A DNA stretch of 64,000 bases, taken from Methanolobus bombayensis (lineage in GTDB: Archaea > Halobacteriota > Methanosarcinia > Methanosarcinales > Methanosarcinaceae). A model generated the notes under the pieces. It did no database searches. It was not told the DNA's origin and was given only the letters and a program-made list of their open reading frames with translations. Both the position numbers and the translations under genes were made by a program. The stretch spans positions 186,001 through 250,000 of the forward strand of contig NZ_JAGGKD010000002.1 of assembly GCF_017873415.1 (NCBI RefSeq), in the 5' to 3' direction. Positions within the stretch are counted from its first letter, which is position 1. Each line of letters opens with the position of its first letter. Below, in pieces: positions 45,014 to 54,016 of the stretch.

Positions 45014-45670
45014 TCAATACTTCCGCTTACCAAAAATAGCCGAACCAATACGAACGATAGTGGCACCTTCTTCAATGGCAACCCTGTAGTCACCGGACAT
45101 TCCCATGGAAAGTTCCTTAAGATCGATGTTATCATTTCTCTGGGTTTCTAATAGCAGGTCATGAAAAAGTGCTTTCATTTCCTTAAAATATGGACGTGCC
45201 TGTTCTGGTGGCACATAAGGTGGAATGCACATCATTCCTGTAACATGGATATTTTTGAGCGATGATATTTCATCAATTCCCTTTTTTATAACATCAGGCT
45301 TGAAACCGTATTTCTGTGGCTCATTGCCTATATTTACCTGAATATACACTTCCTGGATTATACCAGCATCTCTGGCTCGTTTATCTATTTCCCGGGCCAC
45401 TTTTAAGGAATCTACAGATTGTATTACATCAAAATATTCAACGGCTTTCTTGACCTTATTGGTCTGTAAATGGCCTATCATGTGTTTTTTACATTGAAGG
45501 AGACTATCAGCTTTTTCCTCGAATTCCTGGACCCTGTTTTCACCTATTATGGTAGCTCCGGCTCTGATGGCCTCATTTATTCTTTCAGGGTTAACGGTTT
45601 TTGTAACACAGATAAGCTTTGTATTTTCAAGTTCATTCAGGATAGAGGTTATGTTCTCAGTGACAGACAT
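45014..45670 (-). CDS. YggS-family PLP homeostasis protein
   Basis: This 218-residue protein has the barrel core of YggS/PROSC: LICVTKTVNPERINEAI (PLP Lys), IGENRVQEFEEK, MIGHLQTNKVK, ELSMGMSGDYRVAIEEGATIVRIGSAIFG. It binds PLP and controls its level and amino acid balance; no enzyme activity is expected. Confidence 0.95.
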   Translation of the reverse strand: MSVTENITSILNELENTKLICVTKTVNPERINEAIRAGATIIGENRVQEFEEKADSLLQCKKHMIGHLQTNKVKKAVEYFDVIQSVDSLKVAREIDKRARDAGIIQEVYIQVNIGNEPQKYGFKPDVIKKGIDEISSLKNIHVTGMMCIPPYVPPEQARPYFKEMKALFHDLLLETQRNDNIDLKELSMGMSGDYRVAIEEGATIVRIGSAIFGKRKY

Positions 45671-45777
45671 TTGTGTTCCCGGCGATAACTTTGTTAAGAT
45701 ATATTTTATCCTATTGATTACTTCCTCTCTTATAAGATAAACTGTATTCTGAAATCATATCAAAAAAATAAATTTAC

Positions 45778-46005
45778 TTATTTTTCTACCCAGTTCCCAT
45801 TACTGTTCTTTTCATATTTTTGTTTCACAGCAGACCATGCGACACGATGAGAAACTTCTTCACGTGACGCATCTCCTTTTCTGTCTTCCGGATCTTTATA
45901 CTGGTCCCATGCATTGTTAAATGCTTCTTTATATATCTCCTGAGCATGTTTTGGCAAATTATCCTTTACACCATCAGGTAATTCACTTAATTTATCGTAA
46001 GGCAT
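45778..46005 (-). CDS. chaB: ChaB-family protein
   Basis: This 75-residue protein has the ChaB pattern: YDKLSELPDGVKDNLP, AQEIYKEAFNNAWDQY and HRVAWSAVKQKYEK. ChaB was named as a regulator of cation transport, but the role is uncertain. It is divergent from the MarR gene. Confidence 0.92.
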   Translation of the reverse strand: MPYDKLSELPDGVKDNLPKHAQEIYKEAFNNAWDQYKDPEDRKGDASREEVSHRVAWSAVKQKYEKNSNGNWVEK

Positions 46006-46133
46006 TTTTCACTCCCCCGTATATTGCGATATTCTTCTTACAACATGTTCTACGTTTTATTTGCTATGGTATAAATCTTTCCTGACACTTTATTGCTAAA
46101 TGAATTATAGCATAAAAGAGCAAAAACTATATA

Positions 46134-46153
46134 ATTAGGTAAAACCTAACTAA
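46134..46153. promoter_or_regulatory. Operator upstream of marR: TTAGGT-AAA-ACCTAA
   Basis: A perfect inverted repeat TTAGGT-AAA-ACCTAA (46135-46149) lies 20 nt before the marR ATG. A related 20 bp sequence (17 of 20 positions the same by eye) lies at 46607-46626 before lon. MarR-family proteins bind such palindromes in their own promoters. Confidence 0.6.
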
Positions 46154-46169
46154 GTATCTGGGTCGATAT

Positions 46170-46589
46170 ATGACGGAGAATAAAGAACATTTATTTTTGA
46201 TATTTGAAAACCTTTTCAAAATTAAAAGTGAGTGTTCATCTGAGATCCTTTGTGGATGCGGATTACCTGATATCACCCTGAAACAGATAGGCTATTTGAA
46301 AGTAATCGACAGTTATGGTGAAATAACATTCAGCAAGCTGGCTGAAGTTACCAGCAATTCCAAACCCACAATTTCTGAGATGATCAACAAATTCATTCGA
46401 ATGGAATGTGTTTATAAAAAAAAATCTCCGGATGATGGCAGGGTGTTTCATATTTGTCTTACTGAAAAAGGACAGACAATATGTCGCTCTGAACAGAGAG
46501 CTTTATTTCAGCTAACTGAAAAAATGATGTACTCATTAACTGATGATGAGGTAAAAATGCTTGTGGGAATTCTGGAAAAGGTAAAATGA
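46170..46589 (+). CDS. MarR-family transcriptional regulator
   Basis: This 139-residue protein has a winged helix with TFSKLAEVTSNSKPTISEMINKF (recognition helix) and KKKSPDDGRVFHICLTEKG (wing). Two Cys near the N-terminus (ILCGCGLPD) could sense redox state. Its own promoter and the lon promoter share a TTAGGTAAA operator, so it probably represses itself and lon. Confidence 0.88.
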   Translation: MTENKEHLFLIFENLFKIKSECSSEILCGCGLPDITLKQIGYLKVIDSYGEITFSKLAEVTSNSKPTISEMINKFIRMECVYKKKSPDDGRVFHICLTEKGQTICRSEQRALFQLTEKMMYSLTDDEVKMLVGILEKVK

Positions 46590-46606
46590 TTTTTTGTGAA
46601 TTTTTA

Positions 46607-46626
46607 ATTAGGTAAAGACGAACTAA
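46607..46626 (+). promoter_or_regulatory. MarR-like operator upstream of lon
   Basis: ATTAGGTAAAGACGAACTAA keeps the left half-site TTAGGTAAA and the right AACTAA of the marR operator, but the central palindrome is imperfect. It lies 42 nt before the lon ATG, where it could block the promoter. Confidence 0.5.
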
Positions 46627-46668
46627 CTACATACACAGTCAAAAAGGCTGGAAATCGAGACTATTATA

Positions 46669-49065
46669 ATGACAACAGAAGAAAACAACATAGAAAATGA
46701 GAGTATAGTAATCAGGCTCTCTGAGATAGTAGTCTATCCTGAAAGCCACACTAAATTCCTGGCTGACAGAAATGCCGGAGAGATATTGCTCTTAAAGATG
46801 GAAGATGAACAGGAAAAAACATATGCAGTAGGCCTGACCATGAAAAAGGAAGCAAAGCTTACTGAAATGTCAGAAGATGATCTCTACAGAGTAGGAAACC
46901 TTCTTGAGATTGAATCTGTAACCCCTGCCCACGAAGGTTATGTGATATCTGCCAGATCAGCCAGCAGGGTTAGAGTCGCTTCTTTGTACCAGAAAGATGA
47001 GATGTTCTATGCAACATACGAAGACCTTCCTGATGTAGAGGACCTTGATGAGGAACTGAGATCATTTATTCTTAATGACACAAAGCACACCATAAAAAAT
47101 ATAGGAAAACACTTCCAGCGTTCTGAACATTTCATAGAGCCTATTGACGAGATGAAATCAATAGACCAGATTATGGGATATGTCATGCCTTATCTGCCAG
47201 TGGACATTGAAGAAAAACAATCACTTCTTGAAACACTTTCTATTCGTGAACGTTATTTGAAATTCTTCTACCTACTGGTAAAGCAGAAAGAGAACATACA
47301 GCTTCAGATGGAACTTGCAAAGAAAGTTGGCGAGAAAATGAACAAGTCACATCGTGAAGCCATGTTGCGTGAACAAATCAAAGTTATCAAAGAAGAGCTT
47401 AACGAAGCCGATGACCCTATTTCAGGTGCAGGTGGCTACCAGGAAAGAATAGATAATGCTAACATGCCTGAAGAGGTTCACAGGAAAGCTACTTCAGAGC
47501 TTAGGAAACTGGAATCTGCAGGTCCCCAGAGTCCTGAATCCAATATAATAAGGAATTACCTGGACCTTCTGCTTGATCTCCCATGGACAAAAGAGGAGAA
47601 AAAGGACATCGATATCAATGAAGCACGTAAGGTCCTTGAGACCAATCACAACGGTCTTGACAAAGTAAAGGAGAGAATTATCCAGCATCTTGCTGTAATG
47701 AAACTAAAGCATGAGAAGCAGGGTTCGATTATCCTGTTCACAGGCCCTCCTGGTACAGGTAAGACCAGTCTGGGCAAAAGTATTGCAGATGCTCTTGGCA
47801 GGGAATATGTACGTGTAAGTCTTGGAGGTGTCAGGGATGAAGCTGAGATACGCGGACACCGCAGGACATATATCGGAGCCATGCCGGGAAGGATCATTCA
47901 GGGTATCAAAAAGGCAGGAACCAGGAATCCCGTATTCATACTGGATGAGATAGACAAGCTTTCATCTTCATATTCCGGCGATCCTGCAAGTGCCTTGCTG
48001 GAGGTTCTAGACCCGGAGCAGAACAATACATTCTCTGATCACTATCTGGAAGTTCCATATGATCTGTCAGAGGTATTGTTCATAGCCACAGCCAACTCTC
48101 TTTCAACAATTCCCGCTCCATTGCTTGACAGGATGGAGATCATAGAAATATCAGGTTATACCAGGAATGAGAAAATCAAAATTGCAAAGGACCATTTGCT
48201 TCCGGATATACTGGAAGATCATGGTCTGGATGAGAATATGCTAATGATAGAAGATGAGGCACTGAACGGTATAATTGACCGCTATACACGGGAAGCAGGA
48301 GTTAGAGGCCTTAAAAAGCAGCTTGCAAGGACTGCAAGATTCGCGTCTGAAAAGATTGTATCTGGTGAGACTGAACTTCCATATATGGTACATCCTGATA
48401 TGCTGAAAGAGATTCTTGGTAAAGAAATTATACGTCTGGATGAAGCTCGCAAAGAAAATGTACCGGGCGTTGTTACCGGACTTGCATGGACCCCTGTAGG
48501 AGGAGACATCCTGTTCATAGAGGGCACTTTCATGCCGGGTAAGGGTAAACTCACACTAACAGGTCAGCTTGGTGACGTGATGAAAGAATCAGCACAAATT
48601 TCACTGAGTCTTGTAAAGTCAAGGCTTGCAAACACTTCAAACAACTTTGATTTTGCAGAAAGTGATATCCATATCCACGTACCATCGGGAGCCACACCAA
48701 AAGACGGACCATCGGCAGGTGTTACGCTGCTTACGGCACTAACATCCCTTATAACAGGAAAAACAGTTGATTCAAAACTTGCCATGACAGGTGAAGTTAC
48801 TCTTAGTGGTGCTGTTCTGCCTGTTGGTGGAATAAAAGAGAAGGTGCTTGCAGCACACAGAGCAGGTATAAAGAAGGTCATTCTCCCTCATGAAAATGAA
48901 AGAGATCTTGAAGACGTACCTGAGGATGTAAAAGGTGAACTGGAATTCGTACTTGTTAATACAATTGAAGATGTCCTCAAAGAAGCTCTTAATATTGACC
49001 TGCACAGGCCAGTGCTATGTTATTCCGGACAGCATATGCACCATTATGGAATAAATGAGATCTAA
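46669..49065 (+). CDS. lon: ATP-dependent protease Lon, bacterial LonA type
   Basis: This 798-residue soluble protease has the N-terminal LON substrate domain (IVVYPESHTKFLADRN), a helical region, and the AAA+ module with GPPGTGKTSLG and FILDEIDKL. The C-terminal Ser-Lys protease carries S682 in DGPSAG and K725 in GGIKEK; the spacing of 43 residues matches E. coli Lon. It lacks the membrane segments of the usual archaeal LonB. It is probably controlled by the MarR protein upstream. Confidence 0.95.
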   Translation: MTTEENNIENESIVIRLSEIVVYPESHTKFLADRNAGEILLLKMEDEQEKTYAVGLTMKKEAKLTEMSEDDLYRVGNLLEIESVTPAHEGYVISARSASRVRVASLYQKDEMFYATYEDLPDVEDLDEELRSFILNDTKHTIKNIGKHFQRSEHFIEPIDEMKSIDQIMGYVMPYLPVDIEEKQSLLETLSIRERYLKFFYLLVKQKENIQLQMELAKKVGEKMNKSHREAMLREQIKVIKEELNEADDPISGAGGYQERIDNANMPEEVHRKATSELRKLESAGPQSPESNIIRNYLDLLLDLPWTKEEKKDIDINEARKVLETNHNGLDKVKERIIQHLAVMKLKHEKQGSIILFTGPPGTGKTSLGKSIADALGREYVRVSLGGVRDEAEIRGHRRTYIGAMPGRIIQGIKKAGTRNPVFILDEIDKLSSSYSGDPASALLEVLDPEQNNTFSDHYLEVPYDLSEVLFIATANSLSTIPAPLLDRMEIIEISGYTRNEKIKIAKDHLLPDILEDHGLDENMLMIEDEALNGIIDRYTREAGVRGLKKQLARTARFASEKIVSGETELPYMVHPDMLKEILGKEIIRLDEARKENVPGVVTGLAWTPVGGDILFIEGTFMPGKGKLTLTGQLGDVMKESAQISLSLVKSRLANTSNNFDFAESDIHIHVPSGATPKDGPSAGVTLLTALTSLITGKTVDSKLAMTGEVTLSGAVLPVGGIKEKVLAAHRAGIKKVILPHENERDLEDVPEDVKGELEFVLVNTIEDVLKEALNIDLHRPVLCYSGQHMHHYGINEI

Positions 49066-49206
49066 TTTTTAATGGAGGCTTTTGCTTCCATTTTCCTGCT
49101 TTTTTCCTTTTCTGGATGAACCGGGTTTAATAAGTAATATCATTTTCATTTGTAATTCAGAGTTTTGTAAATTAAGCAAGATGCCAACTCACAAACAAGA
49201 GGAAGT

Positions 49207-49824
49207 ATGCAGGAAACAAATAGTACTGATGTTTCACAGAATGATGAAACTGAAATTTGTCCATTGAGTAATAAAAATGGAAGTGTAAAGCCAGTTTTAT
49301 TCATTGTGCTGTTCATAATTTCATGGTCAATTCTTCTGCATTATTATTCCCCTAAAGAGATTGTAAATTTTGTAGGGGTAAATAACATTTATGCCTTTGT
49401 TTTCCTGATAGCTCTTGTAGGAGGAGTTTCAACTTTTACTTCAACTACATTCTACGCAGCTCTGGTTACAATTGCTGTGGGTGGAGTAAATACTTTTATG
49501 GTCGCTTTACTTGCAAGTATAGGTCTAACTCTTGGTGACATGTTATTTTATTATCTTGGCTCAAAAAGCAAGCAATGTATCAAAAACCGATATGAGGACA
49601 AAATCAACTGGCTTGTATCTTATATTGAAAAAGTCGGAGATAAATTGATAGTGGTTTTGATATTCATTTACTCACTCACACCATTTCCAAGTGATATACT
49701 GGCAATTGCATTGGCAATCGTGGAGTTCCCATTTAAAAAAATGATAGTTCCCTTATTAGTAGGAAATTTTGCTCTGATAGTTACTCTTGTGGAGCTTTCA
49801 AAATTAGGATACAGTCTTGTATAA
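49207..49824 (+). CDS. VTT-domain (DedA/SNARE-associated type) membrane protein
   Basis: This 205-residue protein has a polar N-terminus and then about five hydrophobic helices. The segment FTSTTFYAALVTIAVGG plus GLTLGDMLFYYLGSKSK and YSLTPFPSDILAIALA matches VTT-type proteins, which act in lipid scrambling or membrane homeostasis. AAGAGGAAGT precedes the ATG. Confidence 0.7.
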   Translation: MQETNSTDVSQNDETEICPLSNKNGSVKPVLFIVLFIISWSILLHYYSPKEIVNFVGVNNIYAFVFLIALVGGVSTFTSTTFYAALVTIAVGGVNTFMVALLASIGLTLGDMLFYYLGSKSKQCIKNRYEDKINWLVSYIEKVGDKLIVVLIFIYSLTPFPSDILAIALAIVEFPFKKMIVPLLVGNFALIVTLVELSKLGYSLV

Positions 49825-49835
49825 TAAAAAAGATT

Positions 49836-49856
49836 AAGCCTTATTCTTCAAGGCTT
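49836..49856. terminator. Hairpin between convergent genes
   Basis: AAGCCTT-ATTCTTC-AAGGCTT forms a 7 bp stem between the VTT gene and the ferritin-like gene. It overlaps the last codons of the latter. A-rich sequence precedes it on the plus strand, giving a T-run for the minus-strand transcript. Confidence 0.4.
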
Positions 49857-50125
49857 GCGATGTCTTCTTCTTCTGAGAAAAGGTAATCTTTGAGTTCATG
49901 TGCAAAGGCATCATCATGCTGCCTGATCCATTCAAGAAGCATTGCTGCATGTTCTTTTTCCTCATCGGCATTGTGAATGAGGATTTTCTTAAGGTTCTCG
50001 TCAGTGCATGCGTCTGCTCTTTGATTGTACCAGTCTACAGCTTCAAGTTCCTCTCTTAAGGAATCGATAGCTCTTTTCATGTTCAAGGTCTTTTCTGACA
50101 TTTTGCTGCGATCTTCGTGCATCAT
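49841..50125 (-). CDS. Encapsulated-ferritin-like iron protein (EncFtn family)
   Basis: This 94-residue protein has two helices with the EncFtn ligands: LREELEAVDWYNQRADAC (Glu, Tyr) and IHNADEEKEHAAMLLEWIRQHD (Glu, His). The family forms a decameric ferroxidase usually packed inside an encapsulin shell. Here no encapsulin gene is seen in the window, and the C-terminus stops at SLEE without a visible cargo-loading peptide. A downstream ATG is possible (ten codons in). Confidence 0.85.
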   Translation of the reverse strand: MMHEDRSKMSEKTLNMKRAIDSLREELEAVDWYNQRADACTDENLKKILIHNADEEKEHAAMLLEWIRQHDDAFAHELKDYLFSEEEDIASLEE

Positions 50126-50257
50126 TTTGAATCACCTGTTTATGTGTTAATTAAATTGTATATATGTTTTGGAAAGAAATTTCAGTAGCATTACCATGAT
50201 AAGTTCTCACTTATACATTTTTTACTCTTAACAAAGAGGAAAAAAAGTTAAGATTAA

Positions 50258-50887
50258 CTACTCTTCATAATATGCTTTGAGCCTTGGAATTATTCTGTGG
50301 ACATTCTTCTGATAATCGCGGTATTCATCACCAAATTGGGCGATAAGTCTGCTTTCCCAGTGTATGGAACCCATTACCAGATAGATAGTGGTCAGAATGT
50401 AAATTATAAGCAGGTTTGTTGTCATGAAGGGTGTTAACCACATGATGACAAGACCTGAAAGCAGGAAAGGATCTCTTATCCAGCGATAGATTCCATGTAT
50501 ATCAAGATGACCTGCTTCGGGAGTATTTGCTGCTGATAATTGGGCTCTCAGCCTGAACCGGTGTGGTGCATCTCTTAAAGCTCTTGGACCAACTATCAAA
50601 GCAATTACCTGACCTGCCACCATGAACCAGCGCCATGGAGATGGCACGATATATATGAAAGGACCTGGATTATTATATAGCACATATCCCAGTGGAATCA
50701 GAGTAATTACGGCAATAAGATTATAGACAGGCATGTACAGACTGTCTGCTTTTGATCCTAACGACCGCCTTATGAATTTCTTGACCGGCAGGCTTGCAAG
50801 AAGACTGTGAATTAATGCAAATCCCAAAAGACAAAGAACAAGAATCAGTGTAGATGATAACAAAACCTTCAACCTCCATCTATGCAT
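50258..50887 (-). CDS. Isoprenylcysteine/phospholipid methyltransferase-like membrane protein
   Basis: This 209-residue protein has about five membrane helices. The conserved C-terminal part GIYRWIRDPFLLSG, then HWESRLIAQFGDEYRDYQKNVHRIIP, matches ICMT/PEMT-type enzymes that use SAM. The N-terminal half resembles NnrU. The substrate is unknown. Confidence 0.78.
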   Translation of the reverse strand: MHRWRLKVLLSSTLILVLCLLGFALIHSLLASLPVKKFIRRSLGSKADSLYMPVYNLIAVITLIPLGYVLYNNPGPFIYIVPSPWRWFMVAGQVIALIVGPRALRDAPHRFRLRAQLSAANTPEAGHLDIHGIYRWIRDPFLLSGLVIMWLTPFMTTNLLIIYILTTIYLVMGSIHWESRLIAQFGDEYRDYQKNVHRIIPRLKAYYEE

Positions 50888-50915
50888 TTAAAGAAAGTTC
50901 TATTTAGGAGTTGTG

Positions 50916-51053
50916 ATGATTTCTTTTTTTATAGCTTTAGCATTAGATAGCAAAGAATATATTCATCCTGTGTTCAATGACATAAATGTCGCTGTTTTAT
51001 TCAATATCTTCTCTTTGCTTGAAAGAACAGGACACCGACCTGATGATCTTTAA
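50916..51053 (+). CDS. Possible small protein, 45 aa
   Basis: The short frame starts ATG 50916 with AGGAG 5 nt before it, an excellent ribosome binding site. It reads MISFFIALALDSKEYIHPVF and ends ERTGHRPDDL. No homology is recognised. It may be a small peptide or the remnant of a longer gene. Confidence 0.3.
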   Translation: MISFFIALALDSKEYIHPVFNDINVAVLFNIFSLLERTGHRPDDL

Positions 51054-51173
51054 CTATCCACATTTATGAACCAGGTTAGGATATTGGTTTATATATATGG
51101 TGCGATCATTATAATATTTAATAAATTATATTTGTAGTTGGCTGGTGATACAATTAGCAACAATAAAGGAAAC

Positions 51174-51887
51174 ATGAAATTTGTCTTGTTGGCTGTTGGC
51201 CTGGTGGTATTAGGTAGCATTTTCTGGGTATATGGTAGTTTTTCATTGTTTGGACCCAAGGACCTTGGTGTCACATACACTCATGAGGATTATGAGAGTG
51301 CTCTTGAAAAGACCGGAATGCAGATAGAATTTGAAGGCATGACCGGTGAAGAACTTGAAGAGTACAAACAGAATGCTGAAAAGAAATCTATCAACGATTA
51401 TAATTTTGAGTTCTCTGACTATGAACAAAAACAGTTCACGTTAACTGCAGAGGAATCTACGGCACTTCTAAATGAACTTGCACCTGGATTCTGGTGGTTC
51501 GATGACCTGCAGGTAAAAGTACTTCCTGATGGAACAATGGAAGGGTCAAGCACTGCTGACATTGGAAAATTGAAGAGTGATCTATATGCTGATGTTGCAG
51601 ATGATGTTCCGATTCCTTTGCCGGATACCCTTAACATTTACAGCAAAGGAAAGATCAGTGTTACAAACAACCAGTTGAACGGTGATCCTGAAAGCTTTTA
51701 TCTTGGACCTGTGCCTCTATCAGACAAATATCTGGAAGAAGATAGTGTGAACACAATGGAAGAATATTTCCCTCGTATTTATACCGTTGTTCCGGGACTT
51801 GAAATAAACAGTCTGACATCCAACTCAGAAGGCGAGTTTGTGTTTGACGGGGTTATTCCACAGAAAGTATCCGTAACTAAGAAGTAA
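51174..51887 (+). CDS. Membrane-anchored extracellular hypothetical protein
   Basis: The protein has 237 residues from ATG 51174 with AAAGGAAAC before it; the frame is open from a TTG at 51138. One N-terminal membrane helix (FVLLAVGLVVLGSIFWVYGSF) precedes a large outer domain with SDYEQKQFTLTAEESTALLNEL and a YFPRIYTVVPGLEI region. No family is recognised. It starts a three-gene unit with the radical SAM and hydrolase genes (next gene 2 nt away). Confidence 0.65.
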   Translation: MKFVLLAVGLVVLGSIFWVYGSFSLFGPKDLGVTYTHEDYESALEKTGMQIEFEGMTGEELEEYKQNAEKKSINDYNFEFSDYEQKQFTLTAEESTALLNELAPGFWWFDDLQVKVLPDGTMEGSSTADIGKLKSDLYADVADDVPIPLPDTLNIYSKGKISVTNNQLNGDPESFYLGPVPLSDKYLEEDSVNTMEEYFPRIYTVVPGLEINSLTSNSEGEFVFDGVIPQKVSVTKK

Positions 51888-51889
51888 GT

Positions 51890-53185
51890 TTGCGGGGTCT
51901 TCTGTTGAAATACATGATGATCAATGGGAAGAGGGAAAAAATTCCTCCTTTCCCGCATCATAAGGCTTATGTGTACAGGAGTAAACAATTTTTTACAGCA
52001 AAAGGTGTTGTAAGTCATCTGACAATGGGAGATTTCATCACACTGAAAGAGTTGTACAACGGATTCAAGCACAAATGTTCGATACCAAGGGTTCTCCTTG
52101 TGGATCCTACCAGTGACTGCAATCTGAAATGTAAAGGCTGCTGGTCAAAGGATTACGAAAGTGGTCATAATATTTCCTATGAGAAGTTCGATGACATTCT
52201 TAACCAGGCTGAAGAGCTTGGAATTATGGATTGTCTGATGACAGGCGGCGAACCGTTACTCAGGAAAAACGACATCATCAAACTTTGCAGAAAGCACAAT
52301 AAGATGACTTTTGGTGCTTTTACCAATGCAACCCTTATCAATGAAGAGTTTGCTGATGTAATGGCTGAACTTGGAAACCTGAATGTTTTCATAAGTATTG
52401 AAGGGACGCAGGTGCAGACTGATTTCAGGAGAGGAGAAGGTGTTTATGCTAAAGCCATAAATGCTATGGATATCCTGAGAGAAAGAAACATCGGTTTTGC
52501 ATTTTCAGCCTGCTATCACTCAAAGAACTATAAGACAATTGCCAGTGATGAGTTCCTTGACCTGATGCGTGAGAAGGGAGCATGGTTTGGCTGGCTTTTC
52601 CAGTATATTCCTGTTGGCAGCACAGCTGATACTTCATTTATGTGTACAGCAAAAGAACGTGCTTATGTACATGAAAAGATCAGAGACTATTGTGAAAAAC
52701 ACGACTATGTGATAGTTGATTTCTGGAACAATGGTCATCTTTGTTTTGGATGCATAGGTGCAGGGGTTGGTTTTGCACATATAAATGCAAAAGGTGATGT
52801 CGAACCGTGTGCTTTCTGTCATTATTCGGATTCCAATATCTATGATGTTTCACTTGAAGATGCGCTGCGGTCAAAGTTCTTCACCACATTCAGGGAAGCA
52901 CAGCCTTTTTCAGATAATCCTCTGCGTCCATGTCCTTTGATTGATAATCCGCAGGCGATTATTGATGTTGTAAAAGCCGGTGGTGCAAAGTCAACCCATC
53001 TGGCAAACCCGGAATCTGCCGAGGAACTTGCCAGCAAGAGCTTTGAACGGGCAAAGGAGTGGGAGGATATGGCTGCTGAACTTTTCCGGAAAATGCCGGA
53101 GCATAACAGGAAGAATTTCCCCAGGTTTCTGAGGTACTTTGCCTTTAAAAAAGGAATCACCGATGGCAGGCGAAGAAAAGTTTGA
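51890..53185 (+). CDS. Radical SAM enzyme with SPASM-type C-terminus
   Basis: This protein of about 431 residues has the radical SAM motif CNLKCKGC (C77, C81, C84), GGEPLL and a barrel core. C-terminal Cys (CFGCIGAG, EPCAFCHYS, PCPL) fit an auxiliary cluster region as in SPASM/twitch enzymes. The TTG start at 51890 is uncertain; ATG at 51914 is an alternative. It overlaps the next gene. The substrate is unknown; co-occurrence with a lipase-like hydrolase suggests lipid or cofactor modification (inference). Confidence 0.85.
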   Translation: MRGLLLKYMMINGKREKIPPFPHHKAYVYRSKQFFTAKGVVSHLTMGDFITLKELYNGFKHKCSIPRVLLVDPTSDCNLKCKGCWSKDYESGHNISYEKFDDILNQAEELGIMDCLMTGGEPLLRKNDIIKLCRKHNKMTFGAFTNATLINEEFADVMAELGNLNVFISIEGTQVQTDFRRGEGVYAKAINAMDILRERNIGFAFSACYHSKNYKTIASDEFLDLMREKGAWFGWLFQYIPVGSTADTSFMCTAKERAYVHEKIRDYCEKHDYVIVDFWNNGHLCFGCIGAGVGFAHINAKGDVEPCAFCHYSDSNIYDVSLEDALRSKFFTTFREAQPFSDNPLRPCPLIDNPQAIIDVVKAGGAKSTHLANPESAEELASKSFERAKEWEDMAAELFRKMPEHNRKNFPRFLRYFAFKKGITDGRRRKV

Positions 53186-53948
53186 AATGTTTAGTTCAGA
53201 GACTCACTTCAAAAGTGATTCTGCCGAGTGGCTTGTATTCGTTCATGGATTCGGTGGCAGTGCCAGAACATGGAAAAAACAGACTGAGTTCTTTTCAGAT
53301 TATTACAACCTGCTTGTACTTGAAATGCATAGTCAGCCACAGTTCGTTGATCTTAGCATCAATAAAGTGTGCAGGCTGATAAACGATACATTGACATATC
53401 ATGGAGTTGAAAAGGCTAATTTTCTGGGTTTTTCCTTTAGTACTCTTGTTTGCCTGCGTTTTGCTGTTCTCTATCCTGAAAAGGTCAATTCTCTTATTAT
53501 GGGAGGTGGAATTGTAAAATTCAACCTGAGAACTAACTTACTGCTTTATCTGGCAATCACTTTCAAAAGATGGATCAATTATATGATCCTCTACAGGTTC
53601 TTTGCTTACATCATACTTCCACGGAAGAATCATCGCAGATCAAGGAGTATTTTTGTAAGTGAAGCTGAAAAACTGGGTTATGATGAATTTTGCAGATGGG
53701 TGGATCTCATTCCTCAGACAAAACCAAGTCTAAGATGGCTGGATGAACTTGACGATAAAATCGGGATACTTTTTGTTTCCGGCAGCGAAGATCATCTGTT
53801 CTTAAAAGATACATTGAAATACAGTGATAAAATGAAAAATACCCGGGTTGAGATTATTGAAAACTGTGGTCATGTCTGTTCCATCGAACAATATAGCAGA
53901 TTCAATGATATTGTTTTTGATTATCTTGAATCTGAAAATAAGAATTAG
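53163..53948 (+). CDS. Alpha/beta hydrolase
   Basis: This 261-residue protein starts at ATG 53163, inside the end of the radical SAM gene. It has the oxyanion motif VHGFGGSARTW, the nucleophile elbow GFSFSTL (Ser present, but GxSxS and not GxSxG), an acid in GSEDHLF and His in NCGHVCS. The substrate is unknown. An earlier in-frame ATG (53139) is possible. Confidence 0.82.
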   Translation: MAGEEKFEMFSSETHFKSDSAEWLVFVHGFGGSARTWKKQTEFFSDYYNLLVLEMHSQPQFVDLSINKVCRLINDTLTYHGVEKANFLGFSFSTLVCLRFAVLYPEKVNSLIMGGGIVKFNLRTNLLLYLAITFKRWINYMILYRFFAYIILPRKNHRRSRSIFVSEAEKLGYDEFCRWVDLIPQTKPSLRWLDELDDKIGILFVSGSEDHLFLKDTLKYSDKMKNTRVEIIENCGHVCSIEQYSRFNDIVFDYLESENKN

Positions 53949-53959
53949 AAGCAAAAACA

Positions 53960-53991
53960 AACAAGAACATGAGAATTTATGTTCTTGTTTT
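53960..53991. terminator. Strong bidirectional hairpin
   Basis: AAACAAGAACAT-GAGAATTT-ATGTTCTTGTTT is a perfect 12 bp stem with A- and T-runs on its two sides. It sits between the convergent hydrolase gene and 54017-54622. Confidence 0.7.
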
Positions 53992-54016
53992 TATCATATT
54001 TTTTGTAATCATATTA

